Source: Clostridium sp. CM027 (GTDB lineage: Bacteria; Bacillota; Clostridia; Clostridiales; Clostridiaceae). Taken from it: a stretch of DNA of 64,000 nt. The stretch lies in NCBI RefSeq assembly GCF_024730565.1, contig NZ_CP077725.1:2753501-2817500 (forward strand). The letters are read 5' to 3'. Both the position numbers and the translations under genes were made by a program. Shown in pieces: positions 27,975-36,103 of the stretch (position 1 is the first letter of the stretch; each line of letters opens with the position of its first letter). The notes under the pieces are model-generated. The model ran no database searches and was not told the DNA's origin. It saw nothing but the letters and a program-made list of their open reading frames with translations.

Positions 27975-28043
27975 TGGCGAAAAGACAGCTTAAAACTGTC
28001 ATATGGTGACTGGTGTAATTGCATGAAAGGTGGAATCATTAAT

Positions 28044-28490
28044 ATGGAAGATATAAAAGGTACTACTTTAGATATAAAACAAATACAAGAAATTATTCCT
28101 CATAGATATCCATTTTTATTTGTGGATAAAGTAGAGGAACTAGAACCAGGCAAAAGAGCTGTTGGGTATAAGAATGTTACTATGAATGAGTATTTCTTTC
28201 AGGGGCATTTTCCAGAAGAACCTATACTTCCGGGAGTAATAATTATTGAGGCTTTAGCGCAGGTTGGGGCAGTGGCACTTTTAAGTATGGAGAGCTATAA
28301 AGGTAAAATAGCTTACTTTGGTGGTATTAATAAAGCAAAATTTAGAAAGAAAGTTGTTCCGGGAGATGTGTTAAAGCTAGAGGTAGAAATAATCAAAATG
28401 AAGGGACCTGTTGGGATAGGTCTAGGCATAGCTACAGTAAATGGAGTTAAAGTGGCACAAGCTGAAATTACATTTGCGGTAGGGAAATAA
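28044..28490 (+). CDS. fabZ: 3-hydroxyacyl-ACP dehydratase
   Basis: Hot-dog-fold enzyme of 148 residues from the start at 28044, which follows AAGGTGG; an in-frame ATG at 28023 would place that site inside the gene. Catalytic His55 in [10 protein letters not shown] and Glu69 in [13 protein letters not shown]. Removes water from 3-hydroxyacyl-ACP. Lies between accB and accC as in other clostridia. Confidence 0.94.
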   Translation: MEDIKGTTLDIKQIQEIIPHRYPFLFVDKVEELEPGKRAVGYKNVTMNEYFFQGHFPEEPILPGVIIIEALAQVGAVALLSMESYKGKIAYFGGINKAKFRKKVVPGDVLKLEVEIIKMKGPVGIGLGIATVNGVKVAQAEITFAVGK

Positions 28491-28540
28491 ACATTAAAAA
28501 CACTTTTGTTAATAATTTTTAGTGTGGGGAAGGTAATAAT

Positions 28541-29884
28541 ATGTTTAAGAAGATATTGATTGCAAATAGAGGCGAGATTGCGGTAAGAATAATCAGGGCG
28601 TGTAATGAAATGGGTATTCAAACTGTTGCAGTATATTCTGAGGTAGATAAAGATGCTCTTCATACTCAAATGGCAGATGAGGCTGTATGTATTGGACCTA
28701 GTAAATCTAAGGATAGTTATTTAAATATGCAAAATATTTTGAGTGCCACGGTGCTTACGGGCGCAGAGGCAATTCATCCGGGGTATGGGTTCTTATCAGA
28801 AAATAGTAAGTTTGCACAGATGTGTGAGGAGTGTAATATAAAATATATAGGCCCAAATTCACAAAACATTGATAATATGGGAAATAAATTAAAGGCAAGA
28901 GAAATTATGATAAATGCTGGGATACCAGTAGTCCCTGGTTCGGGCGGAGCGATTGACTCTGAAGCAGATGCTTTAACGGAAGCTGAAAAAATAGGATATC
29001 CTGTAATGATAAAGGCCTCAGCAGGAGGCGGGGGACGAGGAATTAGAGTCGTTAGTAAAATAGAAGATCTTATACCTGCGTACAACACTGCAAAAGCTGA
29101 GGCGAAAACTGCTTTCGGTGACGATACAATGTATATGGAAAAATTCATAGAAGAGCCAAGACATATAGAGTTTCAAATACTTGCAGATGAGCATGGAAAT
29201 GTTGTTCATCTTGGCGAGAGAGACTGTTCTATTCAAAGGCGTAATCAGAAGGTAATAGAAGAGGCACCAGGAGTCCGAATGACAGGAGAACTTAGAAAAC
29301 AGATGGGTGAGGTTGCAGTTAAAGCGGCTAAGTCTATTAATTATAAAAATGCTGGAACTATAGAGTTTTTATTAGATAAACATGAAAAATATTACTTTAT
29401 GGAGATGAATACACGTATACAGGTAGAGCATCCAATAACAGAAATGATCACTAGAGTAGATTTAGTTAAAGCGCAGATAAGAATTGCTGCAGGCCAAATA
29501 CTTCCTTATAAACAGGAGGATATAAAAATTGAGGGCCATGCTATTGAATGTAGAATAAATGCAGAAAATCCTTCTAAAAATTTTATGCCTTGTCCTGGCG
29601 TTATAAAATCACTACATATTCCAGGAGGATATGGAGTAAGGATTGATAGTGCGGCATATCAAGGATACAAGATTCCACCCACATATGACTCCATGATAGG
29701 AAAACTCATTGTCCACGGAAAAGATAGAGATGAAGCAATACGTAAAATGAGAAGAGTATTAGGGGAGTTTATAATAGAGGGTGTGGATACTAATATAGAT
29801 TTTCAATTTAAAATAATAAATAATAGTAATTTTATAAAAGGAAAATTTGATACTAGTTTTATTAGTAAAGAATTTAACAAGTAG
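28541..29884 (+). CDS. accC: Acetyl-CoA carboxylase, biotin carboxylase subunit
   Basis: ATP-grasp enzyme of 447 residues that carboxylates biotin on AccB. Start KKILIANRGEIAVRIIRA; glycine-rich ATP loop KASAGGGGRGIRVV; ERDCSIQRRNQKVIEEAP; EMNTRIQVEHPITEMIT with metal-binding Glu and catalytic Arg. Length normal. Confidence 0.96.
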   Translation: MFKKILIANRGEIAVRIIRACNEMGIQTVAVYSEVDKDALHTQMADEAVCIGPSKSKDSYLNMQNILSATVLTGAEAIHPGYGFLSENSKFAQMCEECNIKYIGPNSQNIDNMGNKLKAREIMINAGIPVVPGSGGAIDSEADALTEAEKIGYPVMIKASAGGGGRGIRVVSKIEDLIPAYNTAKAEAKTAFGDDTMYMEKFIEEPRHIEFQILADEHGNVVHLGERDCSIQRRNQKVIEEAPGVRMTGELRKQMGEVAVKAAKSINYKNAGTIEFLLDKHEKYYFMEMNTRIQVEHPITEMITRVDLVKAQIRIAAGQILPYKQEDIKIEGHAIECRINAENPSKNFMPCPGVIKSLHIPGGYGVRIDSAAYQGYKIPPTYDSMIGKLIVHGKDRDEAIRKMRRVLGEFIIEGVDTNIDFQFKIINNSNFIKGKFDTSFISKEFNK

Positions 29885-29994
29885 CTAAACACATACTGGA
29901 ATTTATTGCATAAAAGTTTTATACTATGAGAGTGGTATCTATTTGGTATGCTATAAATTATAGTGTAGGTATGTTTTTAGAAAGGGGTAGCTAT

Positions 29995-30855
29995 ATGTTT
30001 GAGTTTAAACGTATATTTAAAAAAAGTAAATATATTGAGGTTAAAAGTTTAGAAGATGAATATGGTGAGAAAAAACCTAATATCCCTACAGGAATGTGGG
30101 TTAAATGCGAAACATGTGGCAAAATCCTTTATAATAAGGATTTAGAGAGTAGCATAATGACATGTGATAATTGTAGAACCCATTTCAGAATTGGGTCTAG
30201 AGAAAGAATAAATTATACTATAGATGAAGGGACTTTTATAGAATACGATAAAGATATGATCTCAGATGACCCTATAGATTTTGAGGGATATAAAGATAAA
30301 CTCCAAAGTTTGCATGATAAAACCTTATTAAAAGAAGCTGTAATAACTGGAGAAGGAAAGATAAATGGACAGGATACGTTAATTGCAGTAATGGATAGCA
30401 ATTTTATGATGGGAAGCATGGGCTGCGTTGTCGGAGAGAAAATTACAAGGGTCATTGAAAGAGCAACAGAAGCTAAAAAACCAATTATTATATTCACTGC
30501 CTCAGGGGGAGCTAGGATGCAGGAAGGCATATTTTCGCTAATGCAAATGGCCAAAACTAGTGCTGCTATTGCAAGGCATAATGAAAAAGGTTGTCTTTAT
30601 ATAACTGTTCTTACAGACCCAACTACAGGTGGAGTTACAGCAAGTTTTGCTATGCTGGGAGATATAATAATCTCTGAACCTAATGCATTAATAGGGTTTG
30701 CAGGTAAAAGAGTTATTGAACAAACATTAAAGCAACAATTACCTGATGGTTTTCAAAGGGCTGAATTTCTGCTCCAAAAGGGTTTTATAGATAAAGTAGT
30801 GGATAGAAAAGCTATGAAGGATACTTTAACGCAAATATTGAAAATTCATTCATAG
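29995..30855 (+). CDS. accD: Acetyl-CoA carboxylase carboxyltransferase, beta subunit
   Basis: Protein of 286 residues from the start at 29995 (ATG behind AAAGGGG); an upstream frame start at 29926 lacks a ribosome site. N-terminal four-cysteine zinc ribbon CETCGKILY...[10 protein letters not shown], then the crotonase-like carboxyltransferase core with [19 protein letters not shown] and [17 protein letters not shown]. With AccA it moves CO2 from biotin to acetyl-CoA. Confidence 0.95.
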   Translation: MFEFKRIFKKSKYIEVKSLEDEYGEKKPNIPTGMWVKCETCGKILYNKDLESSIMTCDNCRTHFRIGSRERINYTIDEGTFIEYDKDMISDDPIDFEGYKDKLQSLHDKTLLKEAVITGEGKINGQDTLIAVMDSNFMMGSMGCVVGEKITRVIERATEAKKPIIIFTASGGARMQEGIFSLMQMAKTSAAIARHNEKGCLYITVLTDPTTGGVTASFAMLGDIIISEPNALIGFAGKRVIEQTLKQQLPDGFQRAEFLLQKGFIDKVVDRKAMKDTLTQILKIHS

Positions 30856-30897
30856 CATTAAGAGAAAGACAAAAGTAACGGTAGGGAGTGGAATTTT

Positions 30898-31848
30898 ATG
30901 GTAACTTTACCTTTTGAAAAGCACATGTATGAACTTAAAAGTAAAATAGATGAACTAAAGAATTTAGCAATAGATCAAAATATGGATTTAGAAAAAGAAA
31001 TAAGACAGATGGAAATTAAGCTCTACAATATGAAAAAGGAAGCCTATAAAAACTTAACTGCCTGGGATAAAGTAAGTATTGCGAGGCTTGTGGAACGTCC
31101 TACTGCTCTTGATTATATAAATCTGATTTTTGATTCCTTTATGGAGCTACATGGTGATAGGTATTATGGAGATGATTCTGCTATTGTAGGTGGAATAGCA
31201 GAGTTTAATGGTATTCCTATAACTGTTATAGCCCAGCAAAAGGGAAATAACACCAAGGAAAACATAAAGAGAAACTTTGGTATGCCAAATCCAGAGGGGT
31301 ATAGAAAAGTTTTAAGACTTATGAAACAGGCAGAAAAATTTAAAAGGCCTATTATTTGTCTTGTAGATACTCCGGGAGCATATTGTGGACTAGGTGCAGA
31401 AGAAAGAGGTCAAGGTGAGGCAATTGCTAGAAATCTTATGGAAATGGCAACATTAAAAACACCAGTAATTTCAATAGTTATAGGAGAAGGCGGAAGTGGT
31501 GGAGCTTTAGCTATGGCGGTAGCAGATGAGGTTTGGATGCTAGAACATGCAATTTATTCTATTTTGTCACCGGAAGGTTTTGCTAGCATATTATATAAAG
31601 ATGCAAGTCTTGCTAAAGAAGCGGCTACTGCAATGAAAATAACAGCTCAGGATTTAATTGATTTTGGAATAATAGATAGAATTATAAAAGAGCCTTTAGG
31701 TGGGGCGCACACTAATTTAGATGAGATGGCGGCAAGTATTAAACGTAATTTAGAGGAGTCAATTGTTAGATTAATGCGGGAACCTATAGAATCTTTACTT
31801 ACTAAGAGATATTATAAATTTAGAAAGATTGGTAAGGTAGTGGAATAA
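30898..31848 (+). CDS. accA: Acetyl-CoA carboxylase carboxyltransferase, alpha subunit
   Basis: Protein of 316 residues. N-terminal coiled-coil-like segment, then WDKVSIARLVERPTALDYI, LVDTPGAYCGLGAEERGQGE and IGEGGSGGALAMAVAD, all typical of AccA. Last gene of the fatty-acid operon, followed by a terminator. Confidence 0.96.
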   Translation: MVTLPFEKHMYELKSKIDELKNLAIDQNMDLEKEIRQMEIKLYNMKKEAYKNLTAWDKVSIARLVERPTALDYINLIFDSFMELHGDRYYGDDSAIVGGIAEFNGIPITVIAQQKGNNTKENIKRNFGMPNPEGYRKVLRLMKQAEKFKRPIICLVDTPGAYCGLGAEERGQGEAIARNLMEMATLKTPVISIVIGEGGSGGALAMAVADEVWMLEHAIYSILSPEGFASILYKDASLAKEAATAMKITAQDLIDFGIIDRIIKEPLGGAHTNLDEMAASIKRNLEESIVRLMREPIESLLTKRYYKFRKIGKVVE

Positions 31849-31868
31849 TTTTAATTTTAGTGATGTTA

Positions 31869-31898
31869 AGAAAAGTATATATACTTTTCTTTTTTTTT
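31869..31898 (+). terminator. Terminator of the fatty-acid operon
   Basis: Perfect palindrome at 31869-31890 (AGAAAAGTATA mirrored) followed by eight or more T residues, 20 bp after accA. Confidence 0.85.
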
Positions 31899-31977
31899 GT
31901 ATTGAAGTGTTTATATAAATCATACATAATAGAAGGTGAGAATAATATTTAAGATAATGGCAAAGGGGAATTAAGTT

Positions 31978-32859
31978 ATGAGTAGAACACACAGTGGGAC
32001 GATTTTAGTGATAGATTCAGGATGCGATCTATCTTTAGATTATATTAAACAAGAAAACATAGTACCGATAGGAATAATATGTAATTTTAAAGGTCAAGCA
32101 ATAGAGGATGATTTTGGGAAAAATATTATTCGTAAGGACTTTTATGATGCTTTAAGGCAGGGAGAGATGCCTACTACATCACAAATAAATAGTCAAAGAT
32201 ATGTAGAGGTTTTTAGAAAGTATGTGAAGGAAGAAAAATCTATAATATATATTGCTTTGTCTTCTGCATTAACAGGAACTATAAACAGTGCAAATATAGC
32301 AATAGAGACTATACTTGAAGAGTTCCCAGAGGCGGATATAAGTATAGTTGATAGTAAATGCGCAAGCCTTGGACAAGGACTGTTAGTGCATTATGCTTAT
32401 GAAATGTTAAAGAAAGGAAATTCAAAAGGAGAGATAGTTACCTGGCTTGAGGAAAATAAACTTAAGATTAACCACTGGTTTACAGTTAATGATTTAAACC
32501 ATTTAAAAAGAGGTGGAAGAATTTCAAGTTCCGCTGCAGCTGTTGGCACCTTGTTAAATATAAAACCAGTTTTGTTTGTGGATAATGAAGGAAGACTTAC
32601 TCCTTTTTCTAAGTGTAGAGGTAGAAAAAAGGCAATAAATACCTTAGTTGAAAAATTTAAGGAAAGAACAGACCCAAATAAAGAGCAAGTTATTGCTATA
32701 AGTCATGGAGATTGTATTGAAGATGCATTAGCTTTAGAGGCTTTGGTTAGAGAAAATGGAAATGTTAAAGATGTTATTTTAAATTATGTGGGTACAGCAA
32801 TAGGGTCCCATACAGGACCAGAAATATTAGGATTATATTTTATGGGTGATGAAAGATAA
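31978..32859 (+). CDS. DegV-family fatty-acid-binding protein
   Basis: Protein of 293 residues. N-terminal LVIDSGCDLSLDYIKQENI matches the DegV start (usually DS-x-D/C-L); later TSQINSQRY, SSALTGTINSA and WFTVNDLNHLKRGGRISSS are family marks. DegV/FakB proteins bind a fatty acid, presenting it to the FakA kinase. Placement directly after the fatty-acid synthesis operon fits, but a terminator separates them. No FakA is visible here. Confidence 0.88.
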   Translation: MSRTHSGTILVIDSGCDLSLDYIKQENIVPIGIICNFKGQAIEDDFGKNIIRKDFYDALRQGEMPTTSQINSQRYVEVFRKYVKEEKSIIYIALSSALTGTINSANIAIETILEEFPEADISIVDSKCASLGQGLLVHYAYEMLKKGNSKGEIVTWLEENKLKINHWFTVNDLNHLKRGGRISSSAAAVGTLLNIKPVLFVDNEGRLTPFSKCRGRKKAINTLVEKFKERTDPNKEQVIAISHGDCIEDALALEALVRENGNVKDVILNYVGTAIGSHTGPEILGLYFMGDER

Positions 32860-32929
32860 TGGTTAAGGCGTATTATGATAAATGGAATTGCAATTTATAT
32901 AATATCATAAATTAAAAATTAATTTATGA

Positions 32930-32967
32930 AGTAAAAGAAAGACAGGGTAAGATATCTTTCTTTTACT
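32930..32967. terminator. Hairpin between degV and the spore-protein gene
   Basis: AGTAAAAGAAAGA pairs with TCTTTCTTTTACT around a 12-base loop. It lies between two convergent genes and may end transcription in both directions; T tracts on each side are weak. Confidence 0.55.
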
Positions 32968-32981
32968 AATATAGAGAAGAA

Positions 32982-33128
32982 CTATTCTGTTTCATTTCCT
33001 AATTTCTTAGATTCTTTAGAAACACCTATTTCGTTGGCAGTTTCCATTCTCATTTTATCTAATTCTTTTTTCGTTTTTGGATTAGCCTTTTTATTATCTT
33101 TACTATTTTTATTGTTTTTATGTGACAT
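32982..33128 (-). CDS. Short alpha/beta-type small acid-soluble spore protein
   Basis: A 48-residue, very Lys/Asn-rich protein. After a charged N-terminus it reads KKELDKMRMETANEIGV, which matches the first conserved block of alpha/beta-type SASPs (usually AxDxMKxExAxELGV). The second block that completes the DNA-binding helix pair is absent, so it is about 20 residues shorter than the standard form. ATG behind AAGGAGG. It would coat spore DNA if functional; the family call rests on one block. Confidence 0.65.
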   Translation of the reverse strand: MSHKNNKNSKDNKKANPKTKKELDKMRMETANEIGVSKESKKLGNETE

Positions 33129-33283
33129 TTCAAGATCCTCCTTATATTACTTAGAGCACAAATAACTATTAATTGCTTTGCTCCTTTATAATAAATATTT
33201 CAATATTAGTATAACCAAGTTCATGAAATGTATGTGATATAATTAGTATTATTAAAAAAAATTATATAGGAGGAAATAATTAT

Positions 33284-34093
33284 ATGAATAAAAAGATAGG
33301 ATTTATAGGCTGTGGTAATATGGCAAAGGCTATGATAAGTGGAATAGTAAAATCAAATTTAGTTTCTAGCCAACAAGTGATAGCAAGTAATCCATCAGAT
33401 AAGAGTTTAAATAAGGTAAAAGAACAATATAATATTCTAGTAACTAATGACAACAAGGAAGTTGCTGAATTTTCTGATATATTAATTTTAGCTGTAAAAC
33501 CCTATAAATACTCTGAGGTTATCGATGAAATAAAACCATATTTAAAGCCGACGGTAGTTATAGTAACTATAGCTGCAGGGGTAACTTTAGAATATATGAG
33601 TAATACACTCGGAGGCGCTGCAAAGGTTATAAGAACTATGCCAAATACTCCAGCGTTTGTTGGCGCGGGTATGAGTGCACTTTGTTCTAATAAAAATATA
33701 ACTAAAGAAGAATTGCAAGACGTAGTAAATATTTTTGAAAGTTTTGGTAAGATAGAGATATTAGAGGAAAAGCTTATTGATGTAGTTCCGGCGGTAAGTG
33801 GCTCATCTCCTGCTTATGTTTATATGTTTATTGAAGCTTTAGGTGATGGGGCGGTACTTCAAGGAATGCCAAGAGAAAAGGCTTATAAAATGGCAGCGCA
33901 AGCAGTGCTAGGGGCAGCTAAAATGGTACTTGAAACAGGAGAACACCCAGGAAAACTTAAAGACGATGTATGCTCACCAGGTGGAACTACTATAGCGGCC
34001 GTATACACCTTAGAAAAGAATAATTTTAGAGGATCAGTAATTTCAGCTATGGAGAGTTGTACAGAAAAGGCAATTAAAATGGGTGAAAAATAA
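33284..34093 (+). CDS. proC: Pyrroline-5-carboxylate reductase
   Basis: Enzyme of 269 residues for the last step of proline synthesis. NAD(P)-binding IGFIGCGNMAKAMISG at the start, then LAVKPYKY, RTMPNTPAFVGAGMSAL and the C-terminal signature DDVCSPGGTTIAAVYTLE. ATG behind AGGAGG. Monocistronic, ended by a strong terminator. Confidence 0.95.
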   Translation: MNKKIGFIGCGNMAKAMISGIVKSNLVSSQQVIASNPSDKSLNKVKEQYNILVTNDNKEVAEFSDILILAVKPYKYSEVIDEIKPYLKPTVVIVTIAAGVTLEYMSNTLGGAAKVIRTMPNTPAFVGAGMSALCSNKNITKEELQDVVNIFESFGKIEILEEKLIDVVPAVSGSSPAYVYMFIEALGDGAVLQGMPREKAYKMAAQAVLGAAKMVLETGEHPGKLKDDVCSPGGTTIAAVYTLEKNNFRGSVISAMESCTEKAIKMGEK

Positions 34094-34155
34094 GATTTTC
34101 AAAAAATAGAGGCAATTACATATGAATCTCAATAGAATGAAACTGTTTGGTGACT

Positions 34156-34205
34156 AGGTACAGGATTAGGGTATAAAATATGCTCTAATCCTGTACCTTT
34201 TTTAT
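34156..34205 (+). terminator. Terminator after proC
   Basis: AGGTACAGGATTAG pairs perfectly with CTAATCCTGTACCT around a 14-base loop, followed by a T run. Confidence 0.9.
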
Positions 34206-34318
34206 TGTGCAACAAAGAATTACCCCGGAAAATATTTGTAATAAAATTACATGAAAAACATATACATTTATTAAGGGTTTGAGCAATTTGCATCCCTAAA
34301 GCACCACTTTAGCAGATA

Positions 34319-34356
34319 GTTTAACGACATTTCAGCTCGGCAGGAGATGATTTAAC
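34319..34356 (+). repeat. Dispersed hairpin element, short copy R5
   Basis: GTTTAACGACATTTCAGCTC joins directly to GGCAGGAGATGATTTAAC. It equals the left and right ends of the long copies with everything between the two TTTCAG motifs removed. It ends within 12 bp of the next gene and abuts its ribosome site. Confidence 0.75.
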
Positions 34357-34370
34357 TGGAGGGAAAGCAA

Positions 34371-34646
34371 ATGGAAACAGAGGGTTTATTGGTTAAGATT
34401 AATTATTCGCAAGAGGGTAATGAGAGTTTAGCAATAACGTATACTACTAATATAAATAAGGATAATCATTCTTCTAAGTATTTAATTTGTGGAGGAAGGT
34501 ATAATAGAAATGGTGGAACTATAATGTTTAAGGCTAAAAATATAGAAGAAGCTTCAGAAATAGCTAATAATAATCTAGTGGCCAAAGCAGGAGTTAATAA
34601 ATATGAGTATTTTAAACTATCAACATCTGAAATAGGGTTAACATAA
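34371..34646 (+). CDS. Small hypothetical protein
   Basis: Protein of 91 residues with no signal peptide or membrane segment and no family I recognise. Mixed alpha/beta composition, with a glycine-rich YLICGGRYNRNGG segment mid-protein and a helix IEEASEIANNNLV. A GGAGGG site lies 8 bp before the ATG, directly after short repeat R5. It stands alone between proC and map. Confidence 0.6.
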   Translation: METEGLLVKINYSQEGNESLAITYTTNINKDNHSSKYLICGGRYNRNGGTIMFKAKNIEEASEIANNNLVAKAGVNKYEYFKLSTSEIGLT

Positions 34647-34842
34647 ATGCGCATTAATACCACTATGTATTTTGAATTTTCAATGAATACATTGACACAA
34701 TCACAAAAAGTTTTTGCGAAACGGTTGAATACTTGGGATTATGAACTATAATTAAAGATGAAATCATCAATATAGAATATACTTACAACTAAACTGTGGT
34801 TGTAATTGACGGTTTGAATAATTTCAATTGGGAGGAAATATA

Positions 34843-35706
34843 ATGAATAAACTATCGCGAAATGATATTTGTTGGTGTGGCAGTGGTAAGAAATATAAAA
34901 AATGTCACATGGATCAGGATATATTTATAGGGAATATAGAGGAAAAAGTAGGTTATAAAATACCTAGAGATATAATGAAAACAGAGGAACAAATAGAGGG
35001 TATAAGGAAAAGTTGCAAGTTAACTCATGATATACTCGATATTGTTGGGGAGAGAATAAAAGTTGGAGTAACCACAAATGAAATTAATACTTGGGTACAT
35101 GAATATACTGTGCAGCATAATGCATATCCAGCACCACTCGGCTATGGGGACTTTCCTAAGAGTGTATGTACATCTATAAATGATGTAATATGTCATGGTA
35201 TACCCGATGATACAGTTCTAAAAGATGGTGATATAATTAATGTAGATGTGTCTTGCATATTAGATGGATATTATGGTGATGCTAGTAGAATGTATACAAT
35301 TGGAGAAATGTCTAAGGAAGCGTTAGATTTGGTGCGTGTATCGAAAGAGTGTTTAGAAAGGGGTATAGAGCAGGTAAAACCCTTCAATACCCTTGGAGAT
35401 ATAGGGTGTGCTATTCAAGAGCATGCAGAAGGTTTTGGATATTCGGTAGTATACGATTATGGTGGTCATGGCGTTGGATTGGAGTTTCATGAAGAACCAT
35501 TTGTACCTCATATAGGCAAAAAAGGAGAGGGGTCAATATTACTACCTAATATGATTTTTACTATTGAGCCTATGATTAATATGGGTAGTCCTGAAACAGA
35601 TGTACTTGAAGATGATTGGACAGCGGTTACAGTAGATGGTTCATTGTCATCTCAGTGGGAACATACAATACTTGTTACTAAAACAGGATATGAGATACTA
35701 ACATAA
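34843..35706 (+). CDS. map: Methionine aminopeptidase with N-terminal SEC-C zinc motif
   Basis: Protein of 287 residues from ATG at 34843 behind GGGAGG. Residues 6-22 form a SEC-C motif, [13 protein letters not shown], a zinc-binding tag also seen in SecA. The rest is a type I methionine aminopeptidase: metal ligands in NVDVSCILDGYYGDASR, GGHGVGLEFHEEP, FTIEPMI and SQWEHT. It removes N-terminal Met from new proteins. The tagged form is probably in addition to a plain Map elsewhere. Confidence 0.93.
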   Translation: MNKLSRNDICWCGSGKKYKKCHMDQDIFIGNIEEKVGYKIPRDIMKTEEQIEGIRKSCKLTHDILDIVGERIKVGVTTNEINTWVHEYTVQHNAYPAPLGYGDFPKSVCTSINDVICHGIPDDTVLKDGDIINVDVSCILDGYYGDASRMYTIGEMSKEALDLVRVSKECLERGIEQVKPFNTLGDIGCAIQEHAEGFGYSVVYDYGGHGVGLEFHEEPFVPHIGKKGEGSILLPNMIFTIEPMINMGSPETDVLEDDWTAVTVDGSLSSQWEHTILVTKTGYEILT

Positions 35707-35722
35707 GACTACATTATATGTA

Positions 35723-35753
35723 AAAATACCCCCAGAAATGGAGGTATTTTTAT
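35723..35753 (+). terminator. Terminator after map
   Basis: AAATACC/GGTATTT stem extended by a CC/GG pair around CAGAAAT, followed by T residues. Confidence 0.75.
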
Positions 35754-36103
35754 ATATAATGTTTTATAAGTGACTATTCTATTTTTATTTATGTACCAAT
35801 GGTATTGTAAATGTCGTTAAATTTTATAAATAGGATTAATTAAGCTTATGAACATAAATGGAGAAAGCGAAGATAAAATAGCATTATATGATTTTGTTGT
35901 TTAGGTGTAGTATAGACAAAATAAAAATGAGGAAAGATAAATCTATAATTTATGTTGATGGTAGCGCGGAATAAAATGTTGTATAATGAATATAATAGGT
36001 AAATATTGATATTGACAGGTGTAATTTACATGGGGCAAGGTTTTAGGATATGAAACACTTAATAAGTATTTAAACTTTTAAAAAAAGTACGAGGAGGACA
36101 GAA
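35754..36103. other. Non-coding stretch before the M16C protease
   Basis: AT-rich, no intact gene. A 15-codon frame near 35928-35975 contains SIIYVDGSAE, faintly like an RNase H start, but too short to call. TATAAT near 35974 and TTGACA near 36013 do not pair into a convincing promoter. The ribosome site GAGGAGG for the next gene is at the end. Confidence 0.35.

Noticed and set aside
35928-35975. Short frame reading SIIYVDGSAE like the start of RNase H
   Set aside because: Only 15 codons, no ribosome site and no continuation in any frame; chance similarity is likely.
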